From NCBI GenBank assembly GCA_023393125.1, contig JAEWMQ010000114.1, positions 1-64,000 on the forward strand: a stretch of 64,000 nucleotides of DNA, read 5' to 3'. Both the position numbers and the translations under genes were made by a program. Below the pieces are notes generated by a model. That model did not search any database. It saw only the letters and a list, made by a program, of their open reading frames with translations, and was not told the origin of the DNA. The DNA comes from Bacillota bacterium. Its GTDB lineage: Bacteria > Bacillota > Clostridia > Lachnospirales > Cellulosilyticaceae. Below are positions 1 to 8,038 of the stretch, one piece after another (within the stretch, counting starts at the first letter, position 1; the number at the start of each line of letters is the position of its first letter).

Positions 1-126
1 TAGATAATCAAAGTTATCAGCTTTTCTAAGTCTAACTATTATGCCCTAAGTATTCTAGGGAACGATACTAAAGGCTATAGAAGTGAGATGAAAAAGATGA
101 TACTGATTAAATGCGAGTTTGGAACA

Positions 127-168
127 ATGATAAATAGGCGTAAGTATGTACTTACGCCTATTTATCAT
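127..168. repeat. Perfect 20-bp inverted repeat upstream of sigK
   Basis: Arms at 127-146 and 149-168 are exact reverse complements with only two bases between them. A short A/T stretch with five T follows on the plus side. It may be a terminator for a gene left of the window, or a cruciform-type protein site. The role is inferred; only the symmetry is seen. Bases 1-126 hold nothing else I can support. Confidence 0.7.
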
Positions 169-194
169 GCTTTAAAAATTTTTATACGTACGGG

Positions 195-223
195 CACCAT
201 TCTTCTCTTTATTTCATACACTA
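195..223 (+). promoter_or_regulatory. Probable SigK/SigE-type promoter of sigK
   Basis: CATACACTA at 215-223 fits the SigK -10 pattern CATAnnnTA and also the SigE -10 pattern CATACAnT. CACC at 195-198 places an AC pair 17 bases upstream, the spacing of SigK promoters. The SigE -35 match is only partial. In Bacillus sigK is read by SigE and then by SigK itself, so an overlapping site is plausible. It lies about 36 bases before the start codon. Confidence 0.55.
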
Positions 224-258
224 ATTATGAACCCTTTCTCGTGGAGGTGTGCCGTATT

Positions 259-921
259 ATGCTACCACTCTTCTGTTTTTCCTATTTTAGTAGCATTTCC
301 TCTTTTCCTCAGCCTCTGTCAGCTGAAGAAGAAAAGTATTATTTAGAACGTTATCAAGCTGGCGATGAGGCTGCAAAGAACATATTAATTGAAAGAAATT
401 TAAGACTCGTAGCACACATTGTCAAAAAATATAACAATATCAATAATGATGTGGACGATTTGATTTCAATAGGAACTATTGGACTCATTAAAGGTATTAG
501 TTCCTTTGACCCTAATAAATGTACGAGATTAGCTACTTATGCTGCGCGTTGTATTGAAAATGAAATTCTTATGAGCATTCGAGCAGGACGTAAACAACGT
601 TATGAAACTTCTCTACATGCACCTATTGGTATGGATCAGGAGGGTAATGAAATTAGCCTGCTTGATATCCTATGTACAGAAAATGATACTATTTTTGATC
701 AAGTAGATTTAGACATTGAAGTAAGAAAGCTCTACCAACATATTCGAATCTTACTTAAGCCTAGAGAAAAGGAAATTTTATTACTTCGTTATGGACTTAA
801 TAATCAAGAAGAAAAAACACAAAGAGAAATTGCTGAACAGATGGGAATTTCTAGATCTTATGTATCTCGTATTGAAAAAAAAGCTTTGAAAAAACTTTGT
901 AAAGAAATACAAAAGAAGTAA
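259..921 (+). CDS. sigK: RNA polymerase sporulation sigma factor SigK
   Basis: Late mother-cell sigma factor, 220 aa from the ATG at 259. That start follows GGAGGTG (243-249) by nine bases; the longer in-frame ATG at 88 has no good ribosome site and would put the inverted repeat and promoter inside the gene. After a hydrophobic pro-sequence-like N terminus come the conserved region 2 stretch IERNLRLVAHIVKKY, then DLISIGTIGLIKG and RLATYAARCIENEIL, and a region 4 helix-turn-helix ending ISRSYVSRIEKKALKKL. These match SigK better than SigE. The gene is intact, with no skin-like interruption. It stands alone and converges on the cellulase gene across a shared terminator. In Bacillus the pro-sequence is removed by SpoIVFB; no SpoIVFB gene is visible in this window. 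Confidence 0.9.
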   Translation: MLPLFCFSYFSSISSFPQPLSAEEEKYYLERYQAGDEAAKNILIERNLRLVAHIVKKYNNINNDVDDLISIGTIGLIKGISSFDPNKCTRLATYAARCIENEILMSIRAGRKQRYETSLHAPIGMDQEGNEISLLDILCTENDTIFDQVDLDIEVRKLYQHIRILLKPREKEILLLRYGLNNQEEKTQREIAEQMGISRSYVSRIEKKALKKLCKEIQKK

Positions 922-978
922 CTACTACTCAAAAATGAAAAGGATTGTTACATCATTAATTTTTTAAGTTTGAATGAA

Positions 979-1030
979 TAAAAGGTCTATAAAACTAATT
1001 GAAATTCACACTAGTTTTATAGACCTTTTA
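979..1030. terminator. Bidirectional terminator between sigK and cellulase gene
   Basis: Nineteen-bp perfect arms at 979-997 and 1012-1030 end in A-run and T-run, so the hairpin has a T tract in both directions. It lies between two convergent genes and can serve both. Confidence 0.85.
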
Positions 1031-1066
1031 CTATTTAGTAAAATGAATAGTCACTTTTAGGTAAGT

Positions 1067-2773
1067 TTATGCAGGTAATCCTATTACACTATCACCTGAT
1101 TTTATGAGTTTGTATCGTAGTATTTCTCCACTTTGAAGATGGATTTTAAGTGTTATTTTACCATCTTTAGTTTCTTCGAAAAGCTTATCTTTAATCACCA
1201 TGGTGTTCTCTTCGTAATGAGGTGCAAAGGTATAAGCAAATTCTTTGAAAGTCGTCCAGTTTTGTGGGCCAGCTGATGTCCCATCGGCATAAATAGCTTC
1301 TAATGTAGCAACCCTAGAACCTTTATAATCTACAGGGAATGTAAATGCTGCAGTTGTACCCTCTGCTTTTTCTAATGTTGGTACGTCATAATAAGTAAGA
1401 TAGACTTTCCAATCTTCTCCCTCATTATATTTTAACGTTAATGTTTGGTTAATACCGTAATTTTTATTGAGATTTTTAGCTATATATGCACCATATAACG
1501 TTATGACACCGTTATCATAGCTATAGTCTTTATCCTGTACTAATGCTCTATTTTCATCATAAATACCTTTTAAAGCGTGGCCATTGAGAGTAAGATTTAG
1601 TTTAACATTTTTACCTTTTGTCTTTTTATTGACAAAAATACGATCTGATTGGCTATAAGCTGAACGTGTTACTTGTGATGTTTTAATAATACGATATAAG
1701 GATGGATCCCCCCAATTATAAGTATGTCTATTGAGATGTTGGCCATTATCCCAAAGCATCAAAGTCATTTTCTTTTCTTTGGCGTAATAATTAATGTACT
1801 CAAAATATTTGAGGATTTCGCCATGTTCAATGGCATCTAAAGATGTATCAAATCCAAGTAAACCATATTCTCCACAAACTACCCCAATACCATTTTGAGT
1901 AAAGGTTGTATAAATCCGGTCAAAAGCATTTTGTAGTTCACTCATGACTTTATCATCAAAATTTGTTTGACCTGCAATATTAACACTAAATGGCCAGTAC
2001 CCATAGTAGTGAAAAGTTGCAATAATATTTTCATCATCTAGGGCTTTAATACTTTTATACAGGGCATCACATCTATCCTGGCTATCATTAGTATTTAAAG
2101 TAGGTAATACAAGCATACGTGTTTTGTTATTACCTCCAGACTCTCTAACTATTTTATAAAAGCTTTCATTTACTTGATCATTAATATTAAGCTGCATCTG
2201 AGTATCACCAGACCAAAATTGTGGTTCATTCATAGATTCAAAACATACCTTATTAGAATAATCCTTGAAATAATTAGCAAGTTGTGTCCAAATGGCTTTA
2301 TAACGTTCCATAGAAGCACCATTATCCCAGTCTGCCCCTATAGCACCTGCCCAATTCCATGAATCATGATGTAAATTAATCATCACATAAAGGTCTTCCT
2401 CTAATGCCCAATTAACAACCTCTGCATAACGGTCTAAGAACTTTTTATCAATTGTATACTCTGGAGCTTCACCTGTGCGCATAACACTAGTAAACGGAAT
2501 ACGAATACTGTTAAAACCTTCTGATTTGATTTTTTTAATCAGTTCTTTTGTTACTACAGGGTTTCCCCATGATTCTTCACCCTTGTCTCCTCCGGTATCA
2601 AATGAATCAAAAGTATTCCCTAGGTTCCATCCTGGATTCATGTCATCTACATATTGCTGAGAAACGGTTTTCGTTACTGAGTTTGCCAATGTAATAACAG
2701 GATTAGCTTGGCATACCCCTAGCACAAGTACAGTACCTAATAGCTTTGTACCTATTTGCTTTAACTTTTTCAT
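1067..2773 (-). CDS. Secreted GH5 cellulase, GH5-X2-CBM46 architecture
   Basis: Secreted endo-beta-glucanase, 568 aa. Residues 1-30 form a signal peptide (KK start, hydrophobic LLGTVLVLGV). The catalytic domain (about 40-370) begins with DMNPGWNLGNTFD and carries INLHHDSW, the acid/base Glu183 in FESMNEPQ, HYYGYWP, and the nucleophile Glu302 in GVVCGEYG. Residues about 378-463 resemble the Ig-like X2 module. The C terminus (about 483-556, with SAGPQNWTTFKEFAYTF) resembles CBM46. This order is known from the GH5 subfamily 4 enzyme BhCel5B, where CBM46 helps form the substrate cleft on xyloglucan and beta-glucan; subfamily and substrate here are inferred. No dockerin or S-layer domain is seen. 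The ribosome site AAGGTGGGGAG precedes the ATG. The gene is monocistronic, with terminators on both sides. Confidence 0.88.
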   Translation of the reverse strand: MKKLKQIGTKLLGTVLVLGVCQANPVITLANSVTKTVSQQYVDDMNPGWNLGNTFDSFDTGGDKGEESWGNPVVTKELIKKIKSEGFNSIRIPFTSVMRTGEAPEYTIDKKFLDRYAEVVNWALEEDLYVMINLHHDSWNWAGAIGADWDNGASMERYKAIWTQLANYFKDYSNKVCFESMNEPQFWSGDTQMQLNINDQVNESFYKIVRESGGNNKTRMLVLPTLNTNDSQDRCDALYKSIKALDDENIIATFHYYGYWPFSVNIAGQTNFDDKVMSELQNAFDRIYTTFTQNGIGVVCGEYGLLGFDTSLDAIEHGEILKYFEYINYYAKEKKMTLMLWDNGQHLNRHTYNWGDPSLYRIIKTSQVTRSAYSQSDRIFVNKKTKGKNVKLNLTLNGHALKGIYDENRALVQDKDYSYDNGVITLYGAYIAKNLNKNYGINQTLTLKYNEGEDWKVYLTYYDVPTLEKAEGTTAAFTFPVDYKGSRVATLEAIYADGTSAGPQNWTTFKEFAYTFAPHYEENTMVIKDKLFEETKDGKITLKIHLQSGEILRYKLIKSGDSVIGLPA

Positions 2774-3060
2774 AAACTCTCCCCACCTTCTCTTATTATT
2801 TATATAAAGAGTCGTTAAGGAGATAAAACTTTATCTTATTGACTCTATATATTTTAATAATATCTTGCAGCTCTTTTATGACTTGCTAGTATTAGTATAA
2901 CTTTATAATATAAAATACACTACCTAAGTAAGTTTAGTTATTATACCTAATTTTTTTGTCATTTTGCTTTATAGTTTATCAATATTTATTTTTTATAGCT
3001 TTTATTGATAATAAAAAATAAAAAACTCACTATTTTATCATTCAATAGTGAGTTTTTTTA
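2774..3060. other. Intergenic region upstream of cellulase gene
   Basis: The 287 A/T-rich bases hold the cellulase ribosome site, the terminator of the rnj operon (3020-3058) and a minus-strand TATAAT (bases 2945-2940) that may be the cellulase -10. No convincing -35 or regulator site is seen. Confidence 0.5.
3020..3058 (-). terminator. Terminator of the ireB-ruvX-fur-rnj operon
   Basis: Fifteen-bp perfect arms (3020-3034 and 3044-3058) with a nine-base loop sit directly after the rnj stop codon. On the minus strand a T-rich tract follows. Confidence 0.85.
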
Positions 3061-4731
3061 TTAAACTTCCATAATGATTGGAAGTATCATTGGACTACGT
3101 TTAGTTCTTTGCCATACAAATTCACGTAAGTCATCTTTAACAATTGTCTTAATCTGTGACCATTCTACGATGTGTTTATCTTCACAGCGGTCTAATGCCT
3201 TTCTTACTACAGCTTTGGCTTCATCCATGAGATTTTCAGCTTCTCTAACATAAACAAATCCTCGTGAGATAATATCAGGTCCTGCTACAACCATACCAGA
3301 CTCTTTTTCTAAAGTCATGACTACAATGAGAAGACCATCCTGTGAAAGATGTTTACGATCGCGTAAAACGATATTTCCTACGTCTCCTACACCTAGACCA
3401 TCTACTAAAACTTGACCAGATGGTACGTTACCAACAACCTTAATATTATCAGGACCTAACTCAATAACTTCACCAATAGATGGAATAACAATATTATTAC
3501 GCTTCATACCTAATTCCATAGCAAGTTCTGTATGCTTTTGTAAATGTCTATATTCACCATGTACTGGAATAAAATATTTAGGTTTAATTAAAGTATGAAT
3601 CAGCTTCAATTCTTCTTGTGCAGCGTGACCAGATACATGGGTATCTTCACGAATAACTTTTGCACCTTTCTTGCAAAGCTCATTAACTACTTTAGAAACT
3701 GTTTTTTCATTACCAGGAATTGGGGTTGAGCTTAGGATAATAATATCCCCTGGCTTAATATCAATTTGCTTATGATCAGAAGTAGCCATTCGAGAAAGGG
3801 CTGCCATAGGTTCACCTTGGCTTCCTGTCATAATAAGTACAACTTGATCATCTTTATAGCGTTTGACATCATTGATTTCAATAAGTGTATTTTCTGGAAT
3901 AGTAATATAACCTAGCTCACTAGCTGTTTTTACTACATTCACCATACTTCGACCAATAACTGCTACCTTACGTTTGTATTTATAAGCAGCATTTACAATT
4001 TGCTGTACACGATCAATATTAGAAGCAAAGGTAGCTACCATAATACGTCTATCAGTATTATTAGCAAAAATATCTTCGAATTTAGCACCTACCATCTTCT
4101 CTGATTGAGTATAACCTGGCCTTTCAACATTTGTACTATCTGCCATAAGCGCTAGTACTTTTCTTCTACCTATTTCTGCTAAACGATGTAAATCTAATGT
4201 TGCGCCACTAATAGGGGTAAAATCAACTTTAAAATCTCCTGTATGAACAACAATCCCAGCAGGTGTCCAAATAGAAAGCATAACAGCATCTGCAATACTA
4301 TGATTTGATCGAATAAACTCTATTTTAAAGTTAGAACCTAATTTAATAGTCTCTCCTTGAGAAACACTAATGCGCTCTGTGGTACGTAATAAATTATGTT
4401 CTTTTAATTTATTTTCTACTAAACCAATTGTTAATTTCGTACCATATATCGGTACATTTAATTCTTGAAGTATATAAGGCAATGCACCTATATGGTCTTC
4501 ATGTCCATGAGTTAGTACAATTCCTCTTACCTTTTGAATATTTTTCATTACATAGGTAATATCAGGAATGACTAAATCTATTCCAAGCATTTCATCCTCT
4601 GGAAATGCTAATCCGCAATCTACTATGAATATATCATCTTCATATTCAAATAGTGTCATATTTTTTCCAATTTCGCCTAATCCCCCAAGAGGAATAATGC
4701 GCAATTTACTTTTAGCTTTTTTGGGTATCAA
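3061..4731 (-). CDS. rnj: Ribonuclease J
   Basis: Metallo-beta-lactamase/beta-CASP ribonuclease that works as 5'-3' exonuclease and endonuclease in mRNA decay and rRNA maturation. I place the start at the TTG at 4731 because GGAGGTG lies five bases before it, giving 556 aa, the family length; an in-frame TTG at 4755 lacks a ribosome site. The zinc motif THGHEDHIG (His75, His77, Asp79, His80) follows the N-terminal GGLGEIGKN. Beta-CASP blocks and the C-terminal domain (PGDIIILSSTPIPGNE, HVSGHA, IPVHGEYRHL) are present. It is the last gene of its operon, 20 bases after fur. An RNase E/G gene also occurs in this window (37789-39216), so both decay nucleases are present. Confidence 0.95.
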   Translation of the reverse strand: MIPKKAKSKLRIIPLGGLGEIGKNMTLFEYEDDIFIVDCGLAFPEDEMLGIDLVIPDITYVMKNIQKVRGIVLTHGHEDHIGALPYILQELNVPIYGTKLTIGLVENKLKEHNLLRTTERISVSQGETIKLGSNFKIEFIRSNHSIADAVMLSIWTPAGIVVHTGDFKVDFTPISGATLDLHRLAEIGRRKVLALMADSTNVERPGYTQSEKMVGAKFEDIFANNTDRRIMVATFASNIDRVQQIVNAAYKYKRKVAVIGRSMVNVVKTASELGYITIPENTLIEINDVKRYKDDQVVLIMTGSQGEPMAALSRMATSDHKQIDIKPGDIIILSSTPIPGNEKTVSKVVNELCKKGAKVIREDTHVSGHAAQEELKLIHTLIKPKYFIPVHGEYRHLQKHTELAMELGMKRNNIVIPSIGEVIELGPDNIKVVGNVPSGQVLVDGLGVGDVGNIVLRDRKHLSQDGLLIVVMTLEKESGMVVAGPDIISRGFVYVREAENLMDEAKAVVRKALDRCEDKHIVEWSQIKTIVKDDLREFVWQRTKRSPMILPIIMEV

Positions 4732-4751
4732 AGCTACACCTCCATTATATA

Positions 4752-5192
4752 TCAATTATTCTTTTGGTCACAATCCTTACATATGCCATAAAACATAACA
4801 TTGTGATCATGTATTTTAAATTTGTATTTCCGTTCAATTTCATTTTCTATTTCTTCTAATAAATCATTTTCTACTTCGAATACTTTATTGCATGATTCAC
4901 AAATTAAATGATGATGATGATGTACTGTATCGTCTGAAGCCAATTCAAAACGGCTACACCCATCATCAAAATTTAGGCGATCTACAATTCCCATTTCCTC
5001 AAAAAGTTGTACTGTTCGATAAACAGTAGCTAGTCCAATTTCAGGATAATTTTCTTTAACCATATCATAAATTTCTTCTGTAGATAAATGCTCATTACAA
5101 TGTTTAATCAAGACGTCTAATACACTTCTACGTTGCAAGGTTAGTTTACAACCCTTTTCTTTTAATTTTTCTTTAAATTGTGCAGCGTTCAT
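4752..5192 (-). CDS. fur: Fur-family metalloregulator (Fur-like)
   Basis: Metal-responsive repressor, 146 aa. A winged helix (LTLQRRSVLDVL, LATVYRTVQLFEEMGI) is followed by a dimerisation domain with five histidines (91-95) and two CxxC pairs (98/101 and 138/141) that would bind structural zinc. In PerR the residue after the KIV stretch is Asp104, needed for peroxide sensing; here the matching residue is Glu106 (KVFEVEND), which favours Fur over PerR. Zur cannot be excluded. The gene lies between DUF1292 and rnj and is probably co-transcribed with ireB and ruvX. A metal regulator in this cell-biology operon is common in Clostridia but functionally unexplained. Confidence 0.85.
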   Translation of the reverse strand: MNAAQFKEKLKEKGCKLTLQRRSVLDVLIKHCNEHLSTEEIYDMVKENYPEIGLATVYRTVQLFEEMGIVDRLNFDDGCSRFELASDDTVHHHHHLICESCNKVFEVENDLLEEIENEIERKYKFKIHDHNVMFYGICKDCDQKNN

Positions 5193-5236
5193 TGCTATCA
5201 GCCCCTATTCTCTCAATTTTATACCATCATAAAAGG

Positions 5237-5539
5237 CTATAACTCAATATCGTAATCTTCATTAGTCATAAATTCTACAGCAGCCTTCTTGAATTCATCT
5301 TCGTCTTCTACAAGGGCATACTTTAATTCTTCATTCATTTCATTAACTTGTTTTAAAATAGTAGAAATATCTTCTTCATCAACAACTAATATATATTTAA
5401 TATTGTCGATAATGACTTCATCTATTACTTCAAATAAAACTTCTTCTCCTGTTTCATCATCAAAAAAAGAAATTTTTTGGGTAACTTCTTCGTTATTAGT
5501 CTCATTACTTAATGTATTTTCATCTACTTCTTTATTCAT
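5237..5539 (-). CDS. DUF1292 (YrzB-like) acidic protein
   Basis: Acidic cytoplasmic protein of about 100 aa, DUF1292 family, function unknown. The core ISFFDDETGEEVLFEVID and the later KYILVVDEED are family hallmarks. It has no catalytic motif, signal or membrane segment. The start is one of two adjacent ATG codons (5542 or 5539) behind GAGAAGGG; I chose the second for its spacing. It is downstream of ruvX and upstream of fur, as in the yrzL-yrrK-yrzB cluster of Bacillus. Confidence 0.8.
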   Translation of the reverse strand: MNKEVDENTLSNETNNEEVTQKISFFDDETGEEVLFEVIDEVIIDNIKYILVVDEEDISTILKQVNEMNEELKYALVEDEDEFKKAAVEFMTNEDYDIEL

Positions 5540-5571
5540 CATAATCCCTTCTCTTCTGCCATGCAATAGAC

Positions 5572-5991
5572 TTATTGCTTAGCATCTAAATAATTTTGTA
5601 ATATAATAGTTGCTGCCAACTTATCAATGACATTTTTTCTTTTTTGGCGACTCATATCCGCTTCAAGTAATACTTGCTCCGCAGCTACTGTGCTTAAGCG
5701 TTCATCCCATGTTTCTACAGGTATTTTAAGCCTATTTTCTAACTTTTGCTTAAATAAAAGTGTTTTTTCACCTCTTTCTCCTAAAGTATTATTCATATTT
5801 TTAGGAAGTCCGAGAACGATTTTTTCAACCTTATATTCTAAACATATTTCTTCTAGTCGTTTCATAGTTGCTTTAAGGTGCTCATCCTCTTGTCTTCTTA
5901 TAATCTCTAATCCTTGTGCAGTCCATCCCATAGGATCGCTAACAGCTACACCTGTTGTTTTTGTTCCGAAATCTAAACCTAATATACGCAC
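5572..5991 (-). CDS. ruvX: RuvX/YqgF family Holliday junction resolvase-like nuclease
   Basis: RNase H-fold nuclease of 139 aa, linked in different bacteria to Holliday junction resolution and pre-16S rRNA processing. The GTG at 5991 is preceded by a perfect AGGAGG six bases upstream, so the product begins VRILGLDFGTKTTGVAVSDP, whose Asp is the first metal ligand. Also visible are IVLGLPKNMN, VETWDERLST and the final DKLAATIILQNYL. The upstream extension in the longer frame is not supported. It follows ireB by 47 bases. Confidence 0.93.
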   Translation of the reverse strand: MRILGLDFGTKTTGVAVSDPMGWTAQGLEIIRRQEDEHLKATMKRLEEICLEYKVEKIVLGLPKNMNNTLGERGEKTLLFKQKLENRLKIPVETWDERLSTVAAEQVLLEADMSRQKRKNVIDKLAATIILQNYLDAKQ

Positions 5992-6038
5992 ACTGTGCCT
6001 CCTATAAAAAAGCTGTAGAGTCCCCCCTACAGCCACTT

Positions 6039-6290
6039 CTAGCGTTTAAGATAATAAGTTACTAGCTCTTCTAATATCTCATCTCTTTCTAACTTACGAA
6101 TCTTGTTTCTTGCCCCATTATGGCTTGTAATATATGTTGGGTCTCCGGACATAATATATCCTACTATTTGATTAATGGGATGATAACCTTTTTCTTCTAA
6201 AGCAACATAAACATCCATTAATATTTCTCTGGTTGAAGCTTTTTCTAAACCCTCTAAATGAAATTGCATTGTTTCATTCATTTTTTCCAT
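6039..6290 (-). CDS. ireB: IreB-family regulatory phosphoprotein (UPF0297)
   Basis: Small cytoplasmic protein of 83 aa, homologous to IreB of Enterococcus, a substrate of the Ser/Thr kinase IreK that affects cephalosporin tolerance. The start at 6290 follows GGAAGGTGAG at good spacing. The family signatures REILMDVYVALEEKGYHPINQ and QIVGYIMSGDPTYITSH are clear, and threonines in the N-terminal segment could be phosphorylated. It is the first gene of the ireB-ruvX-DUF1292-fur-rnj operon. Confidence 0.92.
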   Translation of the reverse strand: MEKMNETMQFHLEGLEKASTREILMDVYVALEEKGYHPINQIVGYIMSGDPTYITSHNGARNKIRKLERDEILEELVTYYLKR

Positions 6291-6328
6291 CTTGCTCACC
6301 TTCCAATAGCTAAACCTTGTATAACTAA

Positions 6329-6334
6329 AGTATA
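6329..6334 (-). promoter_or_regulatory. Candidate extended -10 promoter of the ireB operon
   Basis: On the minus strand TGGTATACT gives an extended -10 (TGn plus TATACT) about 38 bases before the ireB start. No good -35 is seen, which extended -10 promoters tolerate. Confidence 0.4.
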
Positions 6335-6380
6335 CCATAATTTGTAACAAAACTATAGATAAAAATAAAAAATATTATTT

Positions 6381-7688
6381 TTATCTAGTTATGACATGTC
6401 CTACCAATAAATGTTCATCAATAATCGTATCAATTCTTGTCTGCTGGATAGTATTTTCAATGGCTTCATCACCTGGTACTTGAACTTTTAAATAATTGCT
6501 TGTATAACCTGTTACTTCATTTCCATGATGTTTTTCAAATAAAACCTCTAGTTCTTTGCCTATAAACTGCTTCATATATGCTAAGCGTAATGACTTTTCA
6601 ATTTCTGATAAAGCTTTGGCTCTATGCTCTTTTACTTCTGGTGCCACTTGTGCTCTCATTTTGGCAGCTGGTGTTCCTTCTCTAGGTGAGAATGGGAAAA
6701 TATGAATTTGTGCAAACTGGATATCTTTAACAAACTCAACTGTTTCTAAAAATTCCTCTTCCGTTTCTCCTGGAAACCCAACTATAATATCTGTAGTAAT
6801 AGCTACATCTGGCCAAAGCGTACGTAATCTTTCTACACTAGCTTTATATTCTAATGCTGAATATTTACGATTCATACGTTTTAAAACAGTTTCGCTTCCA
6901 CTTTGAAGTGATAAATGAAAATGATGACAAACCTTTGGCATTTCACTTAAGGCTTTAATAAACTCATCTGTAATAGCTACTGGTTCAATAGAACTCATAC
7001 GAATGCGTTCAACACCTTCTATCTCATGTACACGCTTTAATAATTGGATTAAATTAGTATTACCTAAATCTTTCCCATAAGCAAGTACATGTATTCCTGT
7101 CAAAATAAATTCTTTAAAACCGAGTCCGACTAGCTTAGTTACTTCTTCAACAACTTGCTCTTCTTTTCTACTTCTTATTTTACCACGAGTGTAGGGAATA
7201 ATACAATAACTACAGTAATTATTACATCCTTCTTGAACTTTAACGTAAACACGTGTTCTTTCTCCCATATCTGTAATACGAAGTTCTTCGAACTCATCTA
7301 TCTCCATAATATCAGAAACAGTATTAATAGTCTGTCTTTTTTCTTTTTCAAATTGATCTACTAAACTTACAATTTCACTTCGTTTATTAGTTCCTACAAT
7401 GATATCTATTTCTTCTACTTGATCTTTTATCTTATCCGCAGCAATTTGAGCATAGCATCCCATAGCCACTAAAATACTTTCCGAATTGATTTTCTTTGTT
7501 TTCCTTAACATCTGTCTACATTTTCTATCACTTAAATGTGTAACTGTACAAGTGTTAACCACATAGACATCTGCATAATCGTTAAAATCTACAACTTCAT
7601 AGCCTTTTTCTTTAAAATTTTCAAGCACAGCTTCTGTGTCATATTGATTTACTTTACAACCTAATGTATAGAACGCTACCTTTCTCAA
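6381..7688 (-). CDS. mtaB: tRNA t6A37 methylthiotransferase MtaB
   Basis: Radical SAM enzyme that adds a methylthio group to N6-threonylcarbamoyladenosine at position 37 of ANN-decoding tRNAs. I start at the TTG at 7688 (435 aa), which follows GAGGTGAG; the in-frame codon 24 bases upstream lacks a ribosome site. The N-terminal UPF0004 domain carries Cys residues in TLGCKVNQYD, VVNTCTVT and VAMGCYAQ for one Fe-S cluster. The radical SAM motif CNNYCSYCIIPYTRG holds the second. A C-terminal TRAM domain (about 375-435) follows. In Bacillus mtaB also lies near prmA and rsmE. It diverges from the HPr-like gene. Confidence 0.95.
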   Translation of the reverse strand: MRKVAFYTLGCKVNQYDTEAVLENFKEKGYEVVDFNDYADVYVVNTCTVTHLSDRKCRQMLRKTKKINSESILVAMGCYAQIAADKIKDQVEEIDIIVGTNKRSEIVSLVDQFEKEKRQTINTVSDIMEIDEFEELRITDMGERTRVYVKVQEGCNNYCSYCIIPYTRGKIRSRKEEQVVEEVTKLVGLGFKEFILTGIHVLAYGKDLGNTNLIQLLKRVHEIEGVERIRMSSIEPVAITDEFIKALSEMPKVCHHFHLSLQSGSETVLKRMNRKYSALEYKASVERLRTLWPDVAITTDIIVGFPGETEEEFLETVEFVKDIQFAQIHIFPFSPREGTPAAKMRAQVAPEVKEHRAKALSEIEKSLRLAYMKQFIGKELEVLFEKHHGNEVTGYTSNYLKVQVPGDEAIENTIQQTRIDTIIDEHLLVGHVITR

Positions 7689-7705
7689 ATTCTCACCTCT
7701 TTTTA

Positions 7706-7734
7706 TTGACATTCTTTCTTTCTAAATATATGAT
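7706..7734 (+). promoter_or_regulatory. SigA promoter of the HPr-like gene
   Basis: TTGACA (7706-7711), a 17-base spacer and TATGAT (7729-7734) form a near-consensus vegetative promoter pointing at the HPr-like gene. A 9-bp inverted repeat (7737-7745 and 7760-7768) follows at once, in the expected start of the transcript. Confidence 0.8.
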
Positions 7735-7791
7735 ACAAGTAGCTTAAGAAATAGAAATAAAGCTACTTATTCTACACTTATGGGGGTAATT

Positions 7792-8031
7792 ATGAAATCT
7801 GTTTATATTTCTCTTAATTCAATTGAAAAAGTCAAACAATTTGTTAATCTGATTAATACTTATGACAGTGATTTTGACCTGTCTTCAGGTCGATATATTA
7901 TTGATGCTAAATCTATCATGGGAATCTTTAGCTTAGATCTTAGTAAAGCTCTACGTCTTGATATTTATAATGATAGCTGTGCAGATGATTTAATAAATGC
8001 ACTTAAGCCGTTTATAACTGAGCCCAATTAA
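7792..8031 (+). CDS. HPr-like protein lacking the phosphocarrier histidine
   Basis: Small cytoplasmic protein of 79 aa with the HPr fold. The ATG at 7792 follows GGGGGT four bases upstream; the earlier ATG at 7780 has no ribosome site. DAKSIMGIFSLDLSK (Ser41) matches the region around regulatory Ser46 of HPr. The position of the phospho-accepting His15 falls in SLNSIEKVKQFV, which has no histidine, so sugar-PTS phosphotransfer is not expected. A regulatory or structural role is possible; Crh of Bacillus is another HPr homologue without His15. The gene is alone, with its own strong promoter and terminator, and diverges from mtaB. Confidence 0.75.
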   Translation: MKSVYISLNSIEKVKQFVNLINTYDSDFDLSSGRYIIDAKSIMGIFSLDLSKALRLDIYNDSCADDLINALKPFITEPN

Positions 8032-8038
8032 ATATGAT

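Noticed and set aside
1..126. A gene or RNA in the left edge
   Set aside because: No frame with a ribosome site, no tRNA cloverleaf and only a five-base inverted repeat were seen.
88..258. N-terminal 57-codon extension of SigK
   Set aside because: No ribosome site at 88, and it would translate across a 20-bp palindrome and the sporulation promoter; GGAGGTG supports the ATG at 259.
6357..6386. A/T-only hairpin at the mtaB stop
   Set aside because: Eleven-bp arms with a single G-C pair are too weak to call a terminator in such A/T-rich sequence.
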